Shown here in pieces: positions 52,480 to 59,842 of a DNA stretch of 64,000 nt (its first letter is position 1; each line of letters starts with the position of its first letter). This DNA comes from Actinomycetota bacterium (GTDB lineage: Bacteria > Actinomycetota > Actinomycetes > Actinomycetales > Dermatophilaceae). Under the pieces are notes generated by a model that was not told the DNA's origin, made no database searches, and saw only the letters and a program-made list of their open reading frames with translations. Both the position numbers and the translations under genes were made by a program. The DNA is taken from the NCBI GenBank assembly GCA_020161815.1, contig JAIUOP010000014.1, positions 1 to 64,000 of the forward strand, in the 5' to 3' direction.

Positions 52480-53028
52480 GTGAGTCTTCGAGAGCTGCGG
52501 ACGCAGCGCGGCTGGAGCCAGGAGGACCTGGCCGACGCCAGCGGCGTGAGCGTGCGGACCATCCAGCGGATCGAGGGCGGCCGCCCGCCCGGGCGCGCGA
52601 CGGCGCGCGCCCTGGCGGCCGCCCTGGAGGTCGACCCCGGGATGCTGACCGGGCCGGGAGCCGAGCCCGCCGCCGACGGCGCCCCGGCGCCGGAGGTGTC
52701 CTTCGCCGAGGCGGTGCGCCGCGGGGTCTCCGGGTGGGGCGACTTCGAGGGCCGCGCGAGCCGGTCGGAGTTCTGGTTCGCGTTCCTCGCCGTCCTGGTC
52801 GTCGCGGGAGCCCTGGCCGCACTCGACGAACGCCTGGGGGCCGCCGTCCTCGTCCTCTGTACCGTCCCCCTGCTCGCCGTCGGGACGCGGCGGCTGCGCG
52901 ACGCCGGGCAGAGCCCGTGGTGGCAGCTCTTCTACCTCGCGCCGATGGGCTTCGTCGTCCCGCTCACGCTGATGGCGATGCGGGGGAGGGCCGAGGGCCC
53001 GGTGCCGGTCGACCCGCGCCTCCCATGA
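52480..53028 (+). CDS. HTH-DUF805 fusion membrane protein
   Basis: The 182-residue protein has an N-terminal XRE-type helix-turn-helix (LRELRTQRGWSQEDLADASGVSVRTIQRIEGG), a short linker, then a DUF805 domain with Trp-containing FEGRASRSEFWFAFLAVLVV and two membrane segments, ending WWQLFYLAPMGFVVPL. It may be a membrane-tethered transcription regulator. GTG 52480 is in frame just before SLRELRTQRG. DUF805 normally stands alone; the HTH fusion is less usual. Confidence 0.75.
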   Translation: MSLRELRTQRGWSQEDLADASGVSVRTIQRIEGGRPPGRATARALAAALEVDPGMLTGPGAEPAADGAPAPEVSFAEAVRRGVSGWGDFEGRASRSEFWFAFLAVLVVAGALAALDERLGAAVLVLCTVPLLAVGTRRLRDAGQSPWWQLFYLAPMGFVVPLTLMAMRGRAEGPVPVDPRLP

Positions 53029-53650
53029 GCACCGCGGCGGCCTCGGACACGTCGTCGACGAGGTGCACCCGCTCGGCCATCGGGCGTCCGGCGGCGAGCG
53101 CGGTCAGTGCCGGCCACACCGGGACCGTCTCGCTCCAGTGCCGGCGCCCCACGAGCACGAGCTGCGGCAGCGGCGCACCGTCCGTCGGCTCGACCCCGTA
53201 GTACAACCGGGTCGCGGCCTGGAACACCTCCTGCACCGTGTCGGCAGCGCCCTCCAGCACCACGACCCCGGCGATGCACCGGGCGAGCAGGCCGTCCTCG
53301 CGGATGGCGTTGGAGAAGAACTTCGCGATGCCGTCGCAGAACACGTTCGGCGGTTCGTGGCCGTAGAACCACGTCGGGATGCCGATGCTGCGGGGCGCGG
53401 CCCCAGCCGGCGGCACGCCCAGGCGCTCGCGGACGTCGAGAGCGAGGGCGGCCCAGGCGCGCACGTCGGGCCGGAACGACGGCACCGCAAGGAGCGCCTC
53501 GAGGGCGTCGGCGAGGGCGTCGGCGGTGGGGGCCAGCGCCCCGAGGTTCGCGGCCTCCATCGCGCCCGGGCCACCGCCGGTGGCGACGACCAGCCCGGTG
53601 CGGGCCAGGGCGTGACCGAGCGCGGCCGCGTGCGCGAACCGTGGGTCGGT
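52964..53650 (-). pseudogene. LOG-family Rossmann nucleotide-binding protein, 5'-truncated
   Basis: The part readable from DPRFAHAAALGHALARTGLVVATGGGPGAMEAANLG to HLVDDVSEAAAVL matches the C-terminal half of LOG-like Rossmann proteins: GGGPGAMEA nucleotide motif, IGIPTWFYGHEPPNVF and REDGLLARCIAGVVVLEGAADTVQEVFQ. The first half is absent. No ATG or GTG precedes ATG 53560 in frame until an in-frame TAG at 53738. Upstream codons belong to another gene's tail. It overlaps the DUF805 3' end by 65 bp. Confidence 0.7.
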
Positions 53651-54214
53651 CGAGTAGTCGGTCCACGTCAGCGGATATGAGCCACGCAGGTCGAGTGCCG
53701 CTTCTCTGCCGCGAGAGGTGCCGCCGGTGTTGGGCCCCTAGGCGCGAGAGCCCTCCAGAACGGCGCCTTCGCCGAGCCGGAAGGCGTCGGCATTGGTGAT
53801 CCGGCCGTGGGTGCGTGGCCGCCAGTAACTGGCGTCGTTGGTCAGGACAACCACCAGCCCTGTCCACCCTGGCCGATTGAGTGTGAAGCGTTCCACGCGG
53901 TGGATGTCCTTGACGACGTCGTAGCCGCGCAGGTCCGAGGCTCCATGGTTCTTCAGTGCGAAGGATTCGCTGCGATCCGTCCCCGCCCAGAGCCGAGTCA
54001 TGTACTTCAGTTCGACTGCGACCCCACGGTCTCCCGCGGGCGTGATCAGCTCCAGATCGAGACGGACTGCTGGCTCGGGGTGAGTCTCGAGCCGCACCTC
54101 CAAGTCTGGCCGTTGCCGCTTGGCCTCCCACGCGAACGCGAACTGGAAGTCAGCCTCGGAGTGAAAGACGGGTCGAGTTGCAGCCAGGCTCCGAAGCACA
54201 GCTCGCGCCGGCAT
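53651..54214 (-). pseudogene. PD-(D/E)XK nuclease-like protein with nonsense codon
   Basis: From ATG 54214 the frame reads RPVFHSEADFQFAFAWEAKR, then DLELITPAGDRGVAVELKYMTRL (PD-(D/E)XK core: Asp, then Glu-x-Lys), and GYDVVKDIHRVERF, RPGWTGLVVVLTNDASYWRP. A TAG at 53738-53740 stops it after EGSRA. The same frame then continues GPNTGGTSRGREAALDLRGSY and TWTDYS, which is the family's usual C-terminus, where Trp (TGG) is expected in place of TAG. Then it runs into a different gene. The catalytic core is intact; the tail is cut and the gene is probably dead or shortened. Confidence 0.7.
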
Positions 54215-54430
54215 AGGTCATGACCGACGGGTGGTCCACACCCGGGATCGACGGCACGCGCGGCTCGACTCCCGTCGCCACGACGACCTCGTCGAAGCCG
54301 CCGTCACGCAGCTGGGCAGCCGTCACCGGGGATCCCAGGTGCAGCCCCACGCCGGTCACCTCGATACGACGCCGGAAGTAGCGGATCGACTCCGAGAACT
54401 CCTCCTTGCCCGGGATGCGACCGCGATCAA
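54215..54430 (-). pseudogene. Fragment of 2,4-dienoyl-CoA reductase (FadH-like)
   Basis: The codons give IPGKEEFSESIRYFRRRIEV, LHLGSPVTAAQLRDGGFDEV and VVATGVEPRVPSIPGVDHPSVMTYA, which match a stretch between the FAD- and NAD-binding domains of FadH-type flavoenzymes. The N-terminal TIM barrel and the end of the NAD domain are missing. The fragment abuts the nuclease-like gene so tightly that the ATG of the latter lies within the fragment's Tyr-Ala codons. It is non-functional. Confidence 0.75.
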
Positions 54431-54460
54431 CCGCCAGATAGGGATGTGACCGGAGAAGCT

Positions 54461-54550
54461 GTCTCAAACTCCGCGGCTGGTGTCTCAAAGTCCGCCGCTG
54501 GAGCGGCGATCTGTCTCACGCCGTCTCGTACTCCCGGGTAAGTCTCAAAA
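54461..54550. repeat. Cluster of GTCTC(A)AA direct repeats
   Basis: GTCTCAAAC (54461), GTCTCAAAG (54482), GTCTCACG (54513), GTCTCGTA (54523) and GTCTCAAAA (54542) lie in direct orientation within 90 bp. The first two share the longer unit GTCTCAAAnTCCGCnGCTGG. They lie between the FadH fragment and the AAA+ ATPase stop. Clustered repeats of this kind occur at mobile-element ends or as iterons; the origin is unknown. Confidence 0.6.
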
Positions 54551-54578
54551 TCGCTCGCCGTTGACACGCCTGATCTCG

Positions 54579-55793
54579 CTACGTGTGGTCGCGCAGGTAC
54601 TTGCCGAAGTGGGGCACGGTGAACGCGATCTGCCCCCGCTCGCCCGAGAAGATCAGGCCCTTCTTGAGCAGGGCGTCCCGGGCGGGAGAGAGCGACTGCG
54701 GCTTCTTGCCCAGTACTCGCGCGACCTCGGCCGTCGGGACCGCCTCGGGCACCAGGTCCGGCGCGCCACCCGGGTCGCGGGCGGCCAGCCCGGCCCCAAC
54801 CTCGGCCATCGCCTTGAGGTACTCCCGCTCCCCCGGCGTCGCCCGCTCGTAGCGTGACCCGAAGAAGCCGACCGCCAGCTCCGACTCGGCCTCCGGGGCG
54901 GCCACCGCCACGTCCTCGGCCGTGATGACGGTCCCGGTTGCCTTGTCCCACACCGCCTTTCCATAGGCCTGGAGGAAGTAGGGATAGCCGCCGGTCGCCG
55001 CATACATCGCCGTCAGGGCCTCCGGCGCGTATGCCGCACCCTCCTCCTCCGCGGGCACCACCAGTGCCGCGTCGGCCGCCGAGCGATCCAGCCGATCGAT
55101 CCGCGAATAGCGGAACAGCCTCTCCGAGTACGACTTCGACGCGGACAGCACGGCCGGCAGGTGGGGCAGGCCGGCGCCGACGATGATGACCGGCAGTCGC
55201 GACTGCGAGAGCTCGTGGCACGCGGCGCACAGCGCGGACACGTCGTCCGGGCCGAGGTCCTGCATCTCGTCGATGAAGACCGCGATCCCTCGACCGGTGT
55301 CCGCGGCATACCCACCGACATCGGTGAGCAGCTCGACGAGGTCGATCTCGATGTCGCCGGAGTCCGCGCGTCCGGGCACAGCGGGGGCGGCGATGCCCGG
55401 GTTCCACCGGTCCCGCACCTTGGTCGATGCCGAATCCTTCTGGGCGAAGGACTTCACCACTCCGAGGACGTGCTCGTGGCCACCGCCGGCCTGACCGAGC
55501 TCGCGCACGGCCTGGTGCAGGGCCGAGGCCAGGGGCCGGCGCAGCGACTGCTCCGGGCGCGCCTCGAGCTTGCCGGTGCCCCAGCCGGCCCGCACCGCGG
55601 CCGAGCGCAGCGCGTTGAGCAGGACGGTCTTGCCGACTCCGCGCAGGCCGGTGAGCACGATCGAGCGCTCCGGCCGACCCCGGGGCACCCGCTCGAGGAC
55701 GATGTCGAAGGCGTCGAGCTGCTCGTCCCGGCCGGCGAGCTCCGGGGGGCGCTGGCCGGCGCCGGGGGCGTACGGGTTCCGGATCGGGTCCAC
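54579..55793 (-). CDS. AAA+ ATPase (archaeal-ATPase/Orc1-like)
   Basis: The 404-residue protein has Walker A in VLTGLRGVGKTVLLNALRS, Walker B in IAVFIDEMQDLG, sensor 1 in IVGAGLPHLPAVL, and LERVPRGRPERS before the P-loop, then a C-terminal winged-helix part (VPTAEVARVLGKKPQSLSPARDALLKKGLI). It resembles AAA_16 ATPases with a helix-turn-helix end, often carried on genomic islands. Its substrate is unknown. Broken genes flank it on both sides. Confidence 0.85.
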   Translation of the reverse strand: MDPIRNPYAPGAGQRPPELAGRDEQLDAFDIVLERVPRGRPERSIVLTGLRGVGKTVLLNALRSAAVRAGWGTGKLEARPEQSLRRPLASALHQAVRELGQAGGGHEHVLGVVKSFAQKDSASTKVRDRWNPGIAAPAVPGRADSGDIEIDLVELLTDVGGYAADTGRGIAVFIDEMQDLGPDDVSALCAACHELSQSRLPVIIVGAGLPHLPAVLSASKSYSERLFRYSRIDRLDRSAADAALVVPAEEEGAAYAPEALTAMYAATGGYPYFLQAYGKAVWDKATGTVITAEDVAVAAPEAESELAVGFFGSRYERATPGEREYLKAMAEVGAGLAARDPGGAPDLVPEAVPTAEVARVLGKKPQSLSPARDALLKKGLIFSGERGQIAFTVPHFGKYLRDHT

Positions 55794-55876
55794 GCCGGCA
55801 GGCTATCGCACGATCTACGGCTGTCTAGGACCAAAGCAATACATCGGGATAGTCCCCGATCGAAACCGATCGTCGC

Positions 55877-56380
55877 CTACTGGTAGGCCCCCGGCGTCAC
55901 GCTCCACACCGCGTCGGCGAAGAGGCCGACGATCTGGGTGGGGCCGGTGGCGACGCTGGCGGTGCCGCCGGTCGTGGTCGCGATGCGCGAGAGCACGGCC
56001 TGGTCCGGGCCCTCCCCGATGCCCAGCAGCATGAGCCGGACCGGGGCGGCCGGGTCCTGCGCCGCCTGCAGCTTCGCGACGAGCTCGTCCTCGGATATCC
56101 CGCCCGTGGGGTCGTCGTTCTTGCCGTGTCGTAGAGGCCGGTGTCCCCCTGCAGCAGGGTCGGCAGCCGATCGGTCGCACTCTTCATCGCGGCGGCCTGC
56201 GACGCCGGGTCGGTCGCCGAGCCCAGGATGGCCATCGGCAGCAGCTCGCGGTAGTCGACGCCGCCGAGCCGCTGGTTGCTCGAGAACACCCACAGGCTGG
56301 CCGACGACGTCGGGTTCATCTTCCCCAGGGCCCCCTGGACCGCCTGGGCGGCCAGCGCGGTGCGGGTCGCCGGCCGCGGG
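55877..56380 (-). pseudogene. vWA/substrate-binding protein, C-terminal remnant
   Basis: Two frames carry one protein's remains: ALGKMNPTSSASLWVFSSNQ to LLQGDTGLYDT (56319-56126), then KNDDPTGGISEDELVAKLQA and VRLMLLGIGEGPDQAVLSRI and ADAVWSVTPGAYQ. Between them about 20 residues (normally from the strand before the DGKND turn) are gone and the frame shifts. The family is the von Willebrand A domain with an upstream extracellular substrate-binding domain, which is absent. It is a dead remnant. Confidence 0.72.
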
Positions 56381-56531
56381 CACCCGATCCTGCCCCGGCG
56401 CGCCGCTCACGGCGTGAAGCACCCGAGGCCGCTGAGTGTCGACCCACGGGGCCACGCTAGGGCATCGGCCGGTCCGCTTGGCGCGAACCCCGGGCTTCAC
56501 CCCGTCCGCGGCCCGGACGGGAAGGACGTGC

Positions 56532-57392
56532 TCACTTGAGGAACTTGCTCGTCCGACGGTCGGCGAGGGGCTTGCCGCCGGTCTGGCAGGTCGCGCAGTA
56601 CTGCAGGGAGGAGTCCGCGAAGGACACCTCCCGCACGAGGTCCCCGCACTCCGGGCACACCTCACCGGTCCGGCCGTGCACCCGCATGCCGGCGCGCTTG
56701 GCGTCCTTGAGCTCGGCCGCCGGCTTCCCCGACGCCGCCGCGACGGCCTGCGTCAGCGTGACGCGCAACGCGGCATACAGGCGCGCGACGGTCTCCGCGT
56801 CCAGGCTGGCCGCGAGCGCGAAGGGCGAGAGCTTGGCGACGTGGAGGATCTCGTCGGAGTAGGCGTTGCCGATGCCCGCGATGACGCTCTGGTTGCGCAG
56901 CAGGCCCTTCACCTGCACCCGTTGTCCAGCAAGGAGGTCCGCGAACGCCGCCTCGGTGAACGCGTCGGCGAGCGGGTCGGGCCCGAGGGAGACGATGCCG
57001 GGCACCTCCGACACGTCGTGGACGATGTATGCCGCGAGCCGCTTCTTCGTCCCGGCCTCGGTGAGGTCGAAGCCGCTGCCGTCGTCGAGCCTGACCCGCA
57101 GGGCGATCGGGGACTTGCCCGGCCGGATCACCGTCTGCGGCAGGGCATCGGACCAGCGCAGCCAGCCGGCGCGCGCGAGGTGGAACACCAGGTGCGTGCC
57201 GCCACAGTCGATGTCGACGAACTTGCCGTGCCGGGACACGCCCGTCACCGGGGCACCCAAGAGGGCCTGGGGTGGCGGGTTGAAGGTCTTGAGCACCGAG
57301 ATCGAGCCCAGCTCGACCCCGACGACGGCCAGGCCGGCCAGTCGCCCCTGGAGAAAGTCGACCAGGGCCTGGACCTCGGGCAGCTCAGGCAT
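56532..57392 (-). CDS. Fpg/Nei-family DNA glycosylase
   Basis: The 286-residue enzyme starts PELPEVQ, with Pro1 after Met removal and Glu2 as catalytic residues. It has the helix-two-turn-helix with Lys/Asn in NQSVIAGIGNAYSDEILHVA and a C-terminal zinc finger (VCPECGDLV, QYCATCQTGGKPLADRRTSK). It removes oxidised bases such as 8-oxoguanine or ring-opened purines. The start overlaps the end of the DUF2183 gene by 8 bp. Confidence 0.93.
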   Translation of the reverse strand: MPELPEVQALVDFLQGRLAGLAVVGVELGSISVLKTFNPPPQALLGAPVTGVSRHGKFVDIDCGGTHLVFHLARAGWLRWSDALPQTVIRPGKSPIALRVRLDDGSGFDLTEAGTKKRLAAYIVHDVSEVPGIVSLGPDPLADAFTEAAFADLLAGQRVQVKGLLRNQSVIAGIGNAYSDEILHVAKLSPFALAASLDAETVARLYAALRVTLTQAVAAASGKPAAELKDAKRAGMRVHGRTGEVCPECGDLVREVSFADSSLQYCATCQTGGKPLADRRTSKFLK

Positions 57393-58575
57393 CCTCGTCC
57401 TCCTCGTCCGGGTCCTCGAGCTCGTCCTCGACGTCGTCCAGCTCGTCGACGGCGGACCCCGCGTGCGTGCCCATGCCCGATCGCGGGCCGCCGCCGCGGC
57501 CCGGACCGGGACCAGCCCCGAGGCCGAGGATCGGCCGGAGCAGTCGGGCCAGCTCGTAGCCGTCGGCCCCCCGCACGACAGGCATCGGCAGGTCCTCGGT
57601 CGGTGCCGGGACGAGGTCGTCGTTGGCCACGGGGAGTCCGTGGGAGAGGACCTGCTCGCCGGTGCTGAGCTGACGGATCGCGATCGCCTTGACCTGGTGG
57701 GGACGGGCTGCGGCGAACTCGGCATACAGCTTCGGGTCGTGCTGGCCGTCGTCACCGACGAGGATCCACGCCACCTGCGGGAACTCCCGCGCGAGCCGGT
57801 GCAGGCTGCTGCGCTTGTGCTGCTGCCCCGAGCGGAACCAGCCGGTGTTGGTCGGGCCCCAGTCGGTGAGCAGCATCGGGCCGGAGGGGAAGCCGTGGCG
57901 GCGCAGGAAGCGAGCCAGGTTGGGCGCGATGTTCCAGGAGCCGGTGGAGAGGTAGAGAACCGGCAGCCCCGGGTGCTGGGCGCGGATCTCGCGATAGAGC
58001 GTGGCCATGCCGGGGACGGCCCGTCGCGTGCCCTCCTCCCGGACGAAGGTGTTCCACGCGGCGACGAGGGGGCGCGGCAGCGAGGTGGACAGCACCGTGT
58101 CGTCGATGTCGCTGATGATCCCCAGGCGCTGCGTCGCGCCGATGATGACGACCTCGGCGGCCACGTCGTCGGCATCGGGCGAGGACAGTAGGACGCTGTG
58201 CACGCCCGGGGGCAGTCCGGGGCTGCGCACGGTGAGGTCGATCAGCCCGCTGTCGTCGGTGCGGGTGTCGAGCACCCGGTCCCCGATCGTCACGCTCACC
58301 GGGACCCGCATCGCCGGAGCGCCGATGAAGTCACGCCACCAGCGCTTCTCCGCCTCGAGGTCCCGAAGGGTCGGGCCACCCCTGCGCGGCGGCTCGTCGG
58401 TGCCATTGCGCCCATGGCGATCCATGACGACCCGACCGAGGACTCGCACGAATCCGGCCGAGCCGTAGCCTTGGTGCGCAATGATCCGCGTGCCCCACCC
58501 GCGCTCGCGCAACCGGCCCGAGACCCGCCGGCTCCACGCGTCGTGCACCAGGGCGGCGACGTGCGGTCGGGACAT
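57385..58575 (-). CDS. DUF2183 (App1-like) phosphatase-domain protein
   Basis: The 396-residue protein has the conserved HAD-like signature IISDIDDTVLSTSLP (DxDxT), YLSTGSWNIAPNLARFLRRHGFP and LVGDDGQHDPKLYAEFA. Yeast App1, of the same family, is a phosphatidate phosphatase. The C-terminal 40 residues are acidic (DEEDEDA). Activity on lipids here is by family analogy. It is coupled by overlap to the glycosylase gene downstream. Confidence 0.88.
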   Translation of the reverse strand: MSRPHVAALVHDAWSRRVSGRLRERGWGTRIIAHQGYGSAGFVRVLGRVVMDRHGRNGTDEPPRRGGPTLRDLEAEKRWWRDFIGAPAMRVPVSVTIGDRVLDTRTDDSGLIDLTVRSPGLPPGVHSVLLSSPDADDVAAEVVIIGATQRLGIISDIDDTVLSTSLPRPLVAAWNTFVREEGTRRAVPGMATLYREIRAQHPGLPVLYLSTGSWNIAPNLARFLRRHGFPSGPMLLTDWGPTNTGWFRSGQQHKRSSLHRLAREFPQVAWILVGDDGQHDPKLYAEFAAARPHQVKAIAIRQLSTGEQVLSHGLPVANDDLVPAPTEDLPMPVVRGADGYELARLLRPILGLGAGPGPGRGGGPRSGMGTHAGSAVDELDDVEDELEDPDEEDEDA

Positions 58576-58603
58576 GACAAGAGCCTAGGGGACACTGGAG
58601 CAC

Positions 58604-59842
58604 ATGGTCGGGGCGCTCGCAGGAGCCGAGCCGGTGGCGGCCGAGGTCGACGACTTCGTCCTCGGCATCCTCGGACTGCGCTGGCACGTGCGGCTCATCG
58701 GGGTCCCGGCACCGGTCGCCCAGAGCCTGCGCCACCTGTGGCAACGGGCGATCGTCCTCGGTGAGCGCGCGCCGTCGGCGTCGGGTCACGACGAGGAACC
58801 ACGGGACTACCTCATCGCCCCGACCGACGCCGTCCTCGAGGAGGCCGGACTCACCATCGACGAGCGCTGCCTCATCGGGACCGACGCCCAGGCCGCCCCC
58901 TACACCGTGTCGCGAGCCCTCACGCTGGCCTCGATCCTGCGCCGCCGGGGCGAGGCGCTCATGCTCCACGCCGTGGGGGTCTGTGGCCCCGACGGGCGCA
59001 CCGTGGCCCTCGTCGCGCCCTCGGGCACCGGCAAGACGACCGCGGCCGGCGTCCTGTGCCGCCCCCTGGGCTATGTCACCGACGAGACCGTCGTCATCGA
59101 GGCCGACGACCGGATCAGTCCCTATCCCAAGCCGCTGTCGATCATCACGGACACCGCGCGCCCCCACAGCAAGGACGAGTCGAGCCCCGACGACCTCGGG
59201 CTCGGCCCCACGCCGGAAGAGCCGACCCTGGCCGGGATCGTCGTCATGCGACGCGACCCGGACCTCCAGGAGCCGGAGTTCGAGCTGGTCCCGCTCGTCG
59301 AGGCCCTGCTCGCGACGATCCCGGAGACCTCCGCCCTGCCGGCGCTCCCGGACCCCCTGGCGCGGCTGTCCCGCGCCCTGTGCACTGGAGGTGGACCCTT
59401 CGCCCTCCGGTATGCCGAGATCACCGACTGCGTGGACCTCGTGGACTCCCTGACCCGCCCCGACGCGGAGCGCGAAGCCACGTCACCGGAGTGGGAGCAC
59501 CACCCCAAGTCGGTCCGAGAGCTGCCCGAGGCGCCGACCCACGTCGTGACCTGGGAGTCCGTCCTCACCCGGTGCGGCTGGGACGACGCCGTGACGAGCG
59601 AGGGCGAGACCGTCATCCTCCACGACTACGTCCCGAGTCGGCTCTCCCGGCTCGGGACCAACCTGTGGCTGCGCGCGGACGAGCCGACGCCCGTCGCCAC
59701 ACTCCACGACGCGATCGCCGCGGACATGGGCGAGCACCCGCGCTCGCAGGCCCTCGTCCTCGAGGGACTCCAGGTGCTCGTCGACGCCGGCGTGCTCCGC
59801 ATCGTCGCCGTCCTCGACCGCGACGTCACGGCGGACGCGTGA
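58604..59842 (+). CDS. HPr-kinase-like P-loop protein
   Basis: The 412-residue protein has VALVAPSGTGKTTAAGVLCRPLG (Walker A) preceded by MLHAVGVCGPDGRTVA, as in the HprK-like serine kinase group outside Firmicutes. The N-terminal 130 residues are a separate domain. It is not canonical HPr kinase: the capsule/regulatory histidine of that enzyme is not seen. The stop overlaps the ligase start as GTGA, so the two are cotranslated. Confidence 0.8.
   Translation: MVGALAGAEPVAAEVDDFVLGILGLRWHVRLIGVPAPVAQSLRHLWQRAIVLGERAPSASGHDEEPRDYLIAPTDAVLEEAGLTIDERCLIGTDAQAAPYTVSRALTLASILRRRGEALMLHAVGVCGPDGRTVALVAPSGTGKTTAAGVLCRPLGYVTDETVVIEADDRISPYPKPLSIITDTARPHSKDESSPDDLGLGPTPEEPTLAGIVVMRRDPDLQEPEFELVPLVEALLATIPETSALPALPDPLARLSRALCTGGGPFALRYAEITDCVDLVDSLTRPDAEREATSPEWEHHPKSVRELPEAPTHVVTWESVLTRCGWDDAVTSEGETVILHDYVPSRLSRLGTNLWLRADEPTPVATLHDAIAADMGEHPRSQALVLEGLQVLVDAGVLRIVAVLDRDVTADA

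Noticed and set aside
54461-54550. CRISPR array
   Set aside because: Repeats are 8-20 bases, spacings are unequal (10-31 bp), and no cas gene is present.
54427-55407. Minus-strand frame overlapping the AAA+ ATPase
   Set aside because: The ATPase frame has Walker A and B motifs; this one is Arg/Gly-rich and crosses the repeat cluster without similarity to anything.
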